Origin: Treponema sp.
GTDB taxonomy: Bacteria > Spirochaetota > Spirochaetia > Treponematales > Breznakiellaceae
Assembly (NCBI GenBank): GCA_031283505.1
Contig: JAITBO010000100.1
Coordinates: forward strand, 1 to 7,026
DNA length: 7,026 nucleotides
Direction of reading: 5' to 3'
Position numbers and translations under genes: made by a program. Below, piece by piece: positions 1 through 6,173 of the stretch (its first letter is position 1; the number at the start of each line of letters is the position of its first letter). A model generated the notes under the pieces. It ran no database searches. It had not been told where the DNA came from and worked only from the letters and a program-made list of their open reading frames with translations.

Positions 1-583
1 TCCCCCACCCCGAATCGGCAAGGTCAATCGTCCCCCGTTTGACGGTATCGCCGGGAATAACCCGCCGCCAATTGGGGAACATGATTCCCGTTACCGGCTC
101 TCCCAGGCTGACGGTATCCCTGGTAATCACCGGCTTGTAATCGCCGCTCCTGATTTTCCTTTGGGTAAACGCCGCATGGAGCCGCTTGCCGTCTGAAGCG
201 GCAAGCCAGCTTCCCTCCCGGATTTGTTCCACATGGAGAACCGAAAGAGCCCGGTCTCCGCCGTTTTTGGCACAGGCTTTCACGACAAAAACCATCCGTT
301 CAAAGTCTTCGGGATGTTCCTGGCGGCGGACCTGAAAGGTAACCGGTTCTTTTTTGATGAAGACCAGCGCCGCCGCTTCCGGCGGTGATTTCCGCTGGGG
401 CCCGCTTTCCACCTTCGGCGCGGTCTTCTTGGCCGGGGGTTTCCGTTTCGGTGTTCCTACCGGTACGGCGGGTTTCGGCGTTTCACCGGAAAAGAGCCTT
501 TTCCAGTCGGCAATCGCTGCCGGAATCGCGTAGCGCATCTTATCCCCCACCCTTGGGGGAGCGGCGGATGAATTGATAGCCAT
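1..583 (-). CDS. Sliding-clamp-like protein (DnaN domain-2-like), 3' end outside window
   Basis: I read 194 codons without a stop before the gene runs off the left edge, so its C-terminus is not visible. The start is set by AAGGAG seven bases before the ATG at 583. Residues 1-34 are a short N-terminal segment. Residues 35-72 are rich in Pro, Lys and Ala and are probably a disordered linker. From about residue 80 the sequence can be lined up with the middle domain of the bacterial beta clamp: VTFQV, then a helix-like segment, then WLAASDGKRLH (126-136, compare ATDGHRL in E. coli DnaN), then FPNWRRVIP (169-177, compare FPDYRRVLP). Between those two motifs it is about 25-30 residues shorter than E. 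coli DnaN. No clamp domain 1 is visible before it. In the family, the clamp is a ring that tethers polymerases and repair proteins to DNA. The gene follows a Sak4-like ATPase, which fits a replication or recombination role. The fold assignment is an inference from two motifs and their spacing. Confidence 0.6.
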   Translation of the reverse strand, partial: MAINSSAAPPRVGDKMRYAIPAAIADWKRLFSGETPKPAVPVGTPKRKPPAKKTAPKVESGPQRKSPPEAAALVFIKKEPVTFQVRRQEHPEDFERMVFVVKACAKNGGDRALSVLHVEQIREGSWLAASDGKRLHAAFTQRKIRSGDYKPVITRDTVSLGEPVTGIMFPNWRRVIPGDTVKRGTIDLADSGWG

Positions 584-597
584 GTTATTTCTCCTTG

Positions 598-634
598 AAA
601 ATAAATTGATGGAGGGGGCGTACAAAACGCCCCC
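598..634 (-). other. Intergenic hairpin plus TTTATTTT element before the clamp-like gene
   Basis: There is a perfect 8-bp stem, GGGGGCGT (614-621) with ACGCCCCC (627-634), and a 5-base loop. In minus-strand sense it begins 31 bases after the ATPase stop codon and is followed by eight bases, then TTTATTTT (598-605), then the ribosome binding site of the clamp-like gene. Because the T-rich run does not directly follow the stem, this is not a textbook intrinsic terminator. It could be a weak terminator, an attenuator or an mRNA-stabilising structure. Two other gaps in the window share the same order of elements. Confidence 0.6.
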
Positions 635-665
635 TGACAGAATCGTTAGGATTTTGTATTGTCCA

Positions 666-1724
666 TTAGGCGGCGTTGCGGGCCTTTTCCCGTTTTGCAA
701 GCTCATCGGCGAGGAAATCCCTGAACCCCTGCAATTCCCGCAGCCCCGCTTCCCCCGCCTTGACCGATCCGACAATCTGCCGGGCGTCGGCCTTCTCATC
801 TTCTGAAAAGTATAACTGCCCGTCAGGGGCGGCGGTGTTGAGAATAGCTCCGATTTCCTTCATTACCCCTTCGCCCCGTGTTTTTAGGCCGGACGGTTTT
901 GCGTTTGGCGGTGTTTGAGTCCCTTCACGCGTAACGGCGGGAACCGCATCCCGTTGTAGTTGCGGCAGTTCCGGTTTTGTGTATGCCCCTTCGGTTCCCC
1001 CGGCGTTTGCCGGAGGATATAAAGACGGCGCTCCGGCGCTGCCGCCTGAAAGCCAATCCCAGAGGATGACGCCGAAATCCTCGCCGGGCTTATCGATAAC
1101 CTCGTCCTGGAACTTGCCGGTACGGTCTTTGGTGACCACCGCCTGGTGTGTTTGGGTAAGTTCCATGAGCAAATCAAACTCATATTCGATACCCTTCCCC
1201 TGTTCCGGCGCAAGGCCGATTTTCTGCGGGGCGGATTTCCCGTTTTTCCCTTCACCGATGACCCATTCGGTCTTACTCCGCATGGTGGCGATAATGTGTC
1301 CGGGGAAGTTCAGGATTGCCTCGACCAGCCGTTTTTGTTTCGGGCCCGCCTTACCCCAGGACAAGAGGCTGTTTTTGCTCACGCTTGCCTGGGTAATGCG
1401 GTCCACCTCCTCGGTCAATTCCCGCCAGGCATGGGACAGGGAATCAATCACCAGCACCTGGTAGCCGGCCCGGCACGCTTCGTTCATGGCGGCGATATAC
1501 CCCTCGATGTTTTTGTTTTCGAGGTTATCAACCACAAAGGAAAACCGTCCGGCGTACTTGGACGCGCTCCGGGCCTCACTGTCAATGACGGCATAACGGC
1601 AGCCTGTTTTATCCGCGATGCCCTTTGCCATCCGCAGGGCGGTCATGGTTTTTCCGCTTCCGGAGGGTCCGTAGATAGCACACCGCAGCCAGAGCCGGGT
1701 GCGTTCCGCTTCAACAAATGCCAT
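666..1724 (-). CDS. Sak4-like RecA-core AAA ATPase (AAA_24 type), probable phage recombinase
   Basis: The product is 352 aa with a P-loop ATPase core. Walker A is GPSGSGKT (19-26), Walker B is VLVIDSLSHAW (about 90-100), and HIIATMRSKTEW (about 143-154) fits the sensor strand. This order is typical of phage nucleotide-binding proteins of the AAA_24/Sak4 group, which are RecA-related proteins that bind ssDNA and promote strand annealing in phage recombination. Residues of about 225-280 form a Pro/Gly-rich linker, followed by a charged helical C-terminal segment of about 65 residues that ends in a Lys/Arg/Glu-rich helix. The same frame is open to an ATG at 1760, but that start has no ribosome binding site. 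The ATG at 1724 has GAAGGAG six bases upstream and gives the usual short N-terminus before the P-loop, so I chose it. The upstream neighbour is a PD-(D/E)XK nuclease and the downstream one a clamp-like gene, which together suggest a recombination module. ATPase identity is firm; recombinase function is inferred. Confidence 0.78.
   Translation of the reverse strand: MAFVEAERTRLWLRCAIYGPSGSGKTMTALRMAKGIADKTGCRYAVIDSEARSASKYAGRFSFVVDNLENKNIEGYIAAMNEACRAGYQVLVIDSLSHAWRELTEEVDRITQASVSKNSLLSWGKAGPKQKRLVEAILNFPGHIIATMRSKTEWVIGEGKNGKSAPQKIGLAPEQGKGIEYEFDLLMELTQTHQAVVTKDRTGKFQDEVIDKPGEDFGVILWDWLSGGSAGAPSLYPPANAGGTEGAYTKPELPQLQRDAVPAVTREGTQTPPNAKPSGLKTRGEGVMKEIGAILNTAAPDGQLYFSEDEKADARQIVGSVKAGEAGLRELQGFRDFLADELAKREKARNAA
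996..1017. repeat. GC-rich palindrome inside the ATPase linker
   Basis: CCGGC (1000-1004) and GCCGG (1009-1013) form a perfect stem around a GTTT loop. TCC (996-998) and GGA (1015-1017) extend it past one mismatch. It encodes part of the Pro/Gly-rich linker (PPANAGG), outside the conserved ATPase core. It resembles a small REP-like palindrome inserted in frame, but only one clear copy is present here, so it could be chance. Confidence 0.35.
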
Positions 1725-1826
1725 ATAGCGCTCCTTCGCCTTGCTCTTTGGCAAGGACATTGGGTAAACTTGGTAAGCCGCATTTCCATTTCACGGCAAA
1801 AAACCCTTTGGATGGTTAACGGGCCG

Positions 1827-1902
1827 TCATCATCACCGGATATATATGGGGAAATACCCGGTTCAGGGAGAAAATCTATATATTCATGGGTGATAATGAT
1901 GA
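1827..1902. repeat. Long imperfect inverted repeat in the gap between the nuclease and ATPase genes
   Basis: The 185 bases between the nuclease stop and the ATPase start hold no convincing gene. They contain three paired blocks in order: TCATCAT (1827-1833) with ATGATGA (1896-1902), CACC (1834-1837) with GGTG (1889-1892), and ATATATA (1840-1846) with TATATAT (1877-1883). The apex has its own GGG-AAATA-CCC mini-hairpin (1849-1859). In minus-strand sense this would be the leader of the ATPase gene. It could be a protein-binding operator, a leader RNA fold, or a promoter region, since it is the most AT-rich part of the gap. I could not find a convincing -35/-10 pair. Confidence 0.45.
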
Positions 1903-1909
1903 TACCGCG

Positions 1910-2803
1910 TTACGCCGCACGGTTCCCGGCGGCTTGTGTTTCCAGCCCGGCTTTGACCTGCTGTTTGTAAAAGCTACAGAACTCACGGCACAGGCAATAT
2001 GACTGGCACTTGACTGATTCGCCGCAGCGGTATTCGACATAATGCCCGTCCCCCTTTTCAGCGGCCAGCCGGTCCGCCGCATCCCGGCCGTCAAAGAGCC
2101 GTACCGCCCGTTTGAGTCCTTTTTTCATCACGGCGAAACTTGCCGGTCTTTCCCACCGCTGCTCACTTTGGCAGGGGGGAATGCCGTCATCGGAGAGTTT
2201 TTGGTACGCTTCATATTCACGCACCTTCTCCCGGATAAACTGCCCGGTTTGAAACAATTTTTCCGGAGTTACGTTAAACTCGTAAACATAGGTAGGCTTT
2301 GCCGGATAGCGGCAGTCCCGCCGCGATTCGGTTTTGCTGTGGTCTTTCAGGAGGGCGATAAACCGGCAGCGGCTGACCGGAAAATTATTCCGGCTTAACA
2401 GCCATGCGTAAATCATGCCCTGCAAATACCATTCGGAAAAATCATTGAACTTGACCTTGTTCACCGATGCGGTTTTGTAGTCCGCAATGGTCCCGGTTGC
2501 CATGTCGTAGTTGTCGATACGCCCGGTAACCGTGATACCGTCTGCCTTATAGGAAATCTCCTGCTCGGTAAAATCATTCTCCCCCTCGTGTTCAAGGAGG
2601 GAGTGGACGGCGCTGCCCCAGATAGCCCAGATGCGGTCGGATACATCATCCTCAAGTTCGTCCCAATGGCGGTCGGTGAGGATGATTTGTTTGGTTCCCT
2701 GAATCAGGGTAGTTGCGGACAGACACTTTTCCGCGTTGTGCCGTTCCGTGCTGACGGCTTTTACCAGCCCAGCCGGAAGATTGAGATGGTTTGTAATTTT
2801 CAT
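1910..2803 (-). CDS. PD-(D/E)XK nuclease, Cas4/RecB-like, with probable Fe-S cysteines
   Basis: The product is 297 aa. The catalytic motifs of the RecB/Cas4 branch are visible in order: GSAVH with His67, an acidic strand around Glu82, GRID with Asp97, DYKT with Asp108 and Lys110, and the QxxxY helix Q128-Y132. Near the C-terminus there are five cysteines (260, 266, 270, 272, 276), and one more lies near the N-terminus (Cys27). In Cas4 and AddB, one N-terminal Cys plus three C-terminal Cys hold a 4Fe-4S cluster. The arrangement here is similar but the spacing is not identical. Family members are DNA exonucleases that produce single-stranded ends. The start has GGAGG five bases before the ATG. 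The gene directly precedes a Sak4-like ATPase, a pairing that fits exonuclease plus annealing protein. No CRISPR array or other cas gene is visible, so a CRISPR role is unlikely. Exact substrate and polarity cannot be told from sequence. Confidence 0.78.
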   Translation of the reverse strand: MKITNHLNLPAGLVKAVSTERHNAEKCLSATTLIQGTKQIILTDRHWDELEDDVSDRIWAIWGSAVHSLLEHEGENDFTEQEISYKADGITVTGRIDNYDMATGTIADYKTASVNKVKFNDFSEWYLQGMIYAWLLSRNNFPVSRCRFIALLKDHSKTESRRDCRYPAKPTYVYEFNVTPEKLFQTGQFIREKVREYEAYQKLSDDGIPPCQSEQRWERPASFAVMKKGLKRAVRLFDGRDAADRLAAEKGDGHYVEYRCGESVKCQSYCLCREFCSFYKQQVKAGLETQAAGNRAA

Positions 2804-2842
2804 TTAAACCTCCAAATTGAGTTATGAATTGGCCGGTGGTTT

Positions 2843-3244
2843 TCAGCAGTGCAAATCCGCTTCGATTGCATACCAGCCGTTTTCATCTACCACGCGGTAA
2901 TCGTTGTACCGGACGTTGAACACCGGGGATTCCGTACAGAACACTTCCTGAAACAGGAGGCCCGCTTTGTGATAGTAATGCCCGGCCATACCGTAGTCCT
3001 GTCTATCCAGTTCCGCTTCCGCCTTGGCGGTAAAACGCTTTGCGTCCTCGATATGACGGAACGGGGGCAGCTTGTCCCGGACCTCCTCAAGGGGTCTGTT
3101 CCATTCCGTTTCCCCATCGGCAGCGATACCGCCATAATCGAAATAGGAATGCTCTCCGCATTCATTGTCGCAGAAATCCTCCGCGATGGTTTTGGCTTCC
3201 TCAAGGCTGTCCGCCTGAACAAGCAAGATTGGGTGAAAGTGCAT
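2843..3244 (-). CDS. Hypothetical protein, 133 aa, acidic
   Basis: I do not recognise this family. The frame is open further upstream to 3376, but that part lies inside the methyltransferase gene. The ATG at 3244 has TAAGGAGG five bases upstream, and the TAA of that sequence is the stop codon of the methyltransferase, so I chose 3244. The first 35 residues read as a strand followed by a helix (LLVQADSLEEAK), then acidic and aromatic segments (SYFDYGG, HYYHKAGLLF, NGWYAIEADLHC). There is no signal peptide and no membrane segment. The gap to the methyltransferase is 10 bases, so the two are probably co-transcribed. The N-terminal V-x-A-[DE]-x-x-x-E-A-K pattern also appears in the 82 aa protein at 5157-5405. 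Confidence 0.75.
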   Translation of the reverse strand: MHFHPILLVQADSLEEAKTIAEDFCDNECGEHSYFDYGGIAADGETEWNRPLEEVRDKLPPFRHIEDAKRFTAKAEAELDRQDYGMAGHYYHKAGLLFQEVFCTESPVFNVRYNDYRVVDENGWYAIEADLHC

Positions 3245-3254
3245 AGGCCCCTCC

Positions 3255-4952
3255 TTACGCGCTGGGTTTGTATTCCAATAGGGTGATGTCATTCTGCCCG
3301 ATATGGAGCAGGCTGGAATTGTTCCAGAGTTTAGCCGCTTCCGCTTCGGATACTTCAAACTCCTCCACAATATCACGGTGATTGTTGACCCATTTCCGCA
3401 GTTTCGCTACTTCGATGTTGAACCGCATCATCAGTTCCCGGTTGATTTTCATATGGGCGTTGTGGTTCTTGTACTGCCTCACCGTAAAGGCAAGCCGGCT
3501 GTCATCGGTGTAGAAGCACTGTTCTTCTCCAAACGCCTCGTAATCGTGATAACGGTGTTCGCTGATGTGGAAACCGAGACTCCGGCAAATAACAATAAAA
3601 TCGTCCACTGTCGAGGAATCGTACCGATAGCTCTTGTAACACCGTGTAACCAACCGGTAATCCAGCAGGTATTTTTCCGGCTTCCCCTGTTCTTTGGTGT
3701 AGCGCCAATTATCCTTTGTCCAGTGGACGTTGGATTTGTACGCCTTAATGTAATCCTGGCTGGTGAGGGCGTCAAATACCGAAAGAATCTGCTCATCGGT
3801 GTATTCATTGAAATGCTTGATGACCCACACGATAATGGAGTAGATGTTGTCCTCGTTAAAGTCCAGCGTTTGAAACTCTTCCATCTCGTATAGCAGTCTT
3901 TCGCGGGTTTTTCTGACAAGGCGGGAATTGATAACAGATAGTTTGTCAAAGGCGATGCGCCAATAGCGGTTCTTGAGCGTTTTGATGTTCTCCCTAATAA
4001 TTTCAAGAACCGATGGACGGTCCATGTTCAGGGCTTCCAGTACCCGGCCCGGCATTTTCCCAAACGCTTTAAACGCTTCCAGCAGAACCTTCATGTCATA
4101 GTCGTAGTTTTCCACCAGGTCGGCAATTGTCCCTTGTTTCAGTTTTACCTCCTTTTGTTCCTCAAGTTTCGGGTCGTCTTTCCTGAAACCGCCGATATGT
4201 TCATCTATCCAGCGGTCAAAAGAATCCGGCTCGTTTGCCTCGCCGTACTCAATATGGGAACCTAAACTTTTTCCCTGATAACAATCCCCGACTTTCACTG
4301 TTTTGTGATTCAGGCGGATAAGGTTTACCCTCGCCCTGGCTGTCCGGTCAGCATGGAAGAAATCAAACTCTCCAAGGGTTTTTATCTCGTACAGTTTTAA
4401 CGCGGAACAGTTCCAGAGGGTTATTTCCCATCGTACCGGCAGCACCAGGTACATCACGCCGAAGTTGGCCTCGTTGAGCAGTTTTTCTGTCCATGGCTTG
4501 AAAACCGAATACGGCGGGTTACTGAAAATGACGCTGTAGGTTTTGTCAATGAGTGATGTTTTGAAAAAGTCCCGTCCGATGATAAATACGTCCCGATTGA
4601 TAAGGTCATCGGCTTGTGTTTTCGCCTTTTCAATCGCGTAACGCTTTCCAATGATAATATCACCCGTAACGCCCTTAATCGCGTCATACACCCTGCCGTC
4701 TCCGGCTCCCACGTCAAGGAATGTTTTCGCCTGCCATAAATACTTGCCTTTATGGGTTTTCGAGTCACTATTCCACGAATAGTCAAAGAGCTTTTCCCGA
4801 TGCCCGCGGCGGGTATCATTGGCGATACCTCCCTTTTCAAACAAATGATGCAAGTCCCTGTTCATGGCGGAGAGGATTTCTTCAGTAGTAGGATACCACT
4901 CGAAATCCTCATCGTTTTGGGTCAATGTTCGGATTTTTTGTGTTGTAGTCAT
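3255..4952 (-). CDS. N6-adenine DNA methyltransferase fused to a DUF4942-like C-terminal domain
   Basis: The product is 565 aa. The N-terminal half is a class I SAM-dependent methyltransferase. FLDVGAGDGRV (78-88) is the SAM-binding motif, Glu108 in YAIEKA is at the position expected to bind the SAM ribose, and FSNPPYSVF (143-151) contains the NPPY catalytic motif of adenine-N6 enzymes. LPVRW (171-175) follows. The C-terminal half, from about residue 275 to 525, resembles DUF4942, a domain known from phage and plasmid proteins and often next to methyltransferases. The best match I can see is the stretch QYKNHNAHMKI (493-503), followed by a long helix. No specificity subunit or restriction enzyme is visible, so this looks like an orphan methyltransferase that may protect or mark the element's own DNA. 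The start overlaps the stop of the preceding gene as ATGA (4949-4952) and has GGAGG about eight bases upstream, suggesting coupled translation. The recognition sequence is unknown, and the DUF4942 assignment is from memory. Confidence 0.82.
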   Translation of the reverse strand: MTTTQKIRTLTQNDEDFEWYPTTEEILSAMNRDLHHLFEKGGIANDTRRGHREKLFDYSWNSDSKTHKGKYLWQAKTFLDVGAGDGRVYDAIKGVTGDIIIGKRYAIEKAKTQADDLINRDVFIIGRDFFKTSLIDKTYSVIFSNPPYSVFKPWTEKLLNEANFGVMYLVLPVRWEITLWNCSALKLYEIKTLGEFDFFHADRTARARVNLIRLNHKTVKVGDCYQGKSLGSHIEYGEANEPDSFDRWIDEHIGGFRKDDPKLEEQKEVKLKQGTIADLVENYDYDMKVLLEAFKAFGKMPGRVLEALNMDRPSVLEIIRENIKTLKNRYWRIAFDKLSVINSRLVRKTRERLLYEMEEFQTLDFNEDNIYSIIVWVIKHFNEYTDEQILSVFDALTSQDYIKAYKSNVHWTKDNWRYTKEQGKPEKYLLDYRLVTRCYKSYRYDSSTVDDFIVICRSLGFHISEHRYHDYEAFGEEQCFYTDDSRLAFTVRQYKNHNAHMKINRELMMRFNIEVAKLRKWVNNHRDIVEEFEVSEAEAAKLWNNSSLLHIGQNDITLLEYKPSA

Positions 4953-5179
4953 GGCCCATCCTCCTCCATCCCAAAATTATCAAACAGCCCCAGGTAGTCA
5001 AAATCCTCAAGTTCGCTGACCAGCCCGTCAAAATCCTCCGAAGGGCCAAGCATATCGGCAATCATGCGGACGGCCATCATGTCGATTCCCCGGTCATCGG
5101 CAAGGCTGGCAAGATAGTCGTCACGGTCCTTGTAGCCCCTGGTTGTGTACCTTGCGTCATCGTTTTCTTTTATTTCCAT
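4949..5179 (-). CDS. Conserved small acidic protein, 76 aa
   Basis: The product is 76 residues and strongly acidic in its C-terminal half. It has YTTRGYKDRDDYLASLADD (residues 11-29), then a short helix, then LGPSEDFDGLVSELED (about 44-59). This combination is familiar from small proteins of phages and plasmids, which I recall as having the same YLxxLAdd ... LGPxEDFDGLV pattern. I know of no function for them. AAGGAGG lies six bases before the ATG. The gene overlaps the 82 aa gene upstream by 23 bases and the methyltransferase downstream by ATGA, so it is likely translated together with them. Confidence 0.78.
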   Translation of the reverse strand: MEIKENDDARYTTRGYKDRDDYLASLADDRGIDMMAVRMIADMLGPSEDFDGLVSELEDFDYLGLFDNFGMEEDGP

Positions 5180-5405
5180 TGTCGTCCTCCTTATACGGTT
5201 GTCTGATGTTCAGGATTTCTTTTTCAGGGTGTATGGGAAACTCCCAATCGACATCCCCTTCCTGCCGGCAGGTATGGATACCCCTGCCAAGTGCAAGTCC
5301 GCAGTCATACAAAACCTTCTCTTTCGCTTCCTTTTCCGTCTCTGCCCTGACGATAAACTTCCCGGTGAAGCTGAACCTTGTTGTAACTGAATAGGTTTTC
5401 ATCAT
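5157..5405 (-). CDS. Small hypothetical protein, 82 aa, DpnD/PcfM-like pattern possible
   Basis: The sequence begins MMKTYSVTTRF, followed by a second strand (KFIVRAE), a Glu/Lys-rich helix (KEAKEKVLYDCG), a WEF strand and a basic tail (NGNKRKR). The strand-strand-helix start, with V-x-A-E-x-x-x-E-A-K, resembles small DpnD/PcfM-type proteins of mobile elements, but the match is too weak to name it. The first ATG (5405) overlaps the stop of the preceding gene as ATGA; a second ATG follows at once (5402). The ribosome binding site is weak (GAGAG), so translation probably depends on coupling to the gene before it. The end of the gene overlaps the 76 aa gene by 23 bases. Confidence 0.72.
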   Translation of the reverse strand: MMKTYSVTTRFSFTGKFIVRAETEKEAKEKVLYDCGLALGRGIHTCRQEGDVDWEFPIHPEKEILNIRQPYKEDDNGNKRKR

Positions 5406-5845
5406 CTCTCTGTCCGGTGTTTCAAAATGGCGATATTGGCGATTCCCATACCCTCCGCAAAGGCGGCAAGCAATGTTTCCGCTTCCGGGTATTCATCCGG
5501 TTCGATCTCAATTTTTGCACCGGTTATTTCCATCGCGTTGCGCAAGCCGCCGGCCTGGTTTTCAAAGGTATTAACCGTAGGACCCGCAAATTCGCCGTAG
5601 ACATTTACTCCGCTTGTAAGCCATTCCGTTCCTACGTCTCTGTATACGACAAAACGGCACGTATCGGCGGTGAACAACGCCGCGAGCATAGCGGCGTTTT
5701 CTATCCGACAGGCAGGTTCGGCCATGTTGTCTTTGTAAAGATAGTCAACGTCAATGAGCCGATAGTCCGTAATTACGCGGGGAGCCCAAATAGTCTCCCC
5801 ATGGGTACCCGGCAAGATTTTTTTCACATCAACGGTGATTTTCAT
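5402..5845 (-). CDS. Hypothetical protein, 147 aa
   Basis: I do not recognise the family. It is a soluble, mixed alpha/beta sequence, mildly acidic and without a membrane segment or signal peptide. It has VYGEFAGPTVNTFENQAGG in the middle and an Ala-rich C-terminal helix (ETLLAAFAEGMGIANIAI). The ATG at 5845 has AAGGAGG four bases upstream and overlaps the stop of the preceding gene as ATGA. Its own stop overlaps the next gene in the same way. These overlaps support a real gene in a co-translated set, probably of accessory phage function. Confidence 0.72.
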   Translation of the reverse strand: MKITVDVKKILPGTHGETIWAPRVITDYRLIDVDYLYKDNMAEPACRIENAAMLAALFTADTCRFVVYRDVGTEWLTSGVNVYGEFAGPTVNTFENQAGGLRNAMEITGAKIEIEPDEYPEAETLLAAFAEGMGIANIAILKHRTER

Positions 5846-6114
5846 ACATCCTCCTTATTTCTCCGCATAGCTTGTTCATATCCGTAACAGAAAGCGGCAA
5901 ACGATACGGCATCTATCGGCCCCATGCCGGAAGCGTCAATAAGCCGTACTGACTCATCGGGGGCTTCGGCATCGTCGAAATCAGCCCAGGTCTCGTACAA
6001 GCTTTGGTAGTTGATTTGTATAGCGGTTTTCACCGCCTCTTGCTTTTCCCGGATAACGGCCCTGAGCCGTTGGATTTTTTTTTGACACGCACAAAGGCGC
6101 TCATCGTCAGTCAT
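5842..6114 (-). CDS. Small hypothetical protein with N-terminal coiled coil, 90 aa
   Basis: Residues of about 5-35 are rich in Lys, Arg, Glu, Gln and Leu/Ile (KKIQRLRAVIREKQEAVKTA) and look like a coiled coil or long helix. The remainder is acidic (DFDDAEAPDE), with a final aromatic helix (FAAFCYGYEQAMRRN). I know of no family. GGGAGG lies seven bases before the ATG at 6114. A terminator-like hairpin ends just before this ribosome binding site, so the gene is the first of the overlapping set that runs into the methyltransferase. Confidence 0.72.
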   Translation of the reverse strand: MTDDERLCACQKKIQRLRAVIREKQEAVKTAIQINYQSLYETWADFDDAEAPDESVRLIDASGMGPIDAVSFAAFCYGYEQAMRRNKEDV

Positions 6115-6128
6115 TGTTTTCCTCCCGC

Positions 6129-6156
6129 AAAATAAAGCCGCCTGTACGGACGGCTT
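6129..6156 (-). terminator. Terminator-like hairpin after the Api92-like gene
   Basis: In minus-strand sense AAGCCG (6151-6156) pairs with CGGCTT (6135-6140). A T-G wobble and one C-G pair extend the stem to 8 bp around a CGTACA loop. TTTATTTT (6129-6136) overlaps the end of the stem and forms a broken U-tract. It lies 18 bases beyond the Api92-like stop. It is also only 14 bases before the start codon of the next gene, so the downstream operon needs read-through, antitermination or a promoter inside the Api92-like gene. Confidence 0.65.
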
Positions 6157-6173
6157 CTCATACTGTTTCCGGC

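Noticed and set aside
500..515. DWKRLF in the clamp-like protein (residues 26-31) as a clamp-binding peptide
   Set aside because: It only loosely resembles QLxLF; the leading Gln is absent and short motifs of this kind arise by chance.
884..1255. A second minus-strand frame of 123 codons overlapping the ATPase gene
   Set aside because: It is out of frame with the ATPase, Arg/Pro-rich and without a start signal, as expected for a shadow frame.
1761..1795. Small frame beginning at the ATG near 1789, before the ATPase
   Set aside because: It has no ribosome binding site and its product is an out-of-frame reading of the ATPase start region.
1146..1970. A 274-codon open frame on the plus strand
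   Set aside because: It lies antisense to the ATPase gene and the end of the nuclease gene, has no ribosome binding site, and its translation shows no domain. It is explained by the codon bias of the minus-strand genes.
1910..2803. Reading the Cas4-like nuclease as part of a CRISPR-Cas locus
   Set aside because: No repeat-spacer array, cas1 or cas2 is visible. Phage-type neighbours favour a recombination role.
3303..3893. A 196-codon open frame on the plus strand inside the methyltransferase gene
   Set aside because: Its minus-strand partner has clear motifs over this stretch and the plus-strand product has none.
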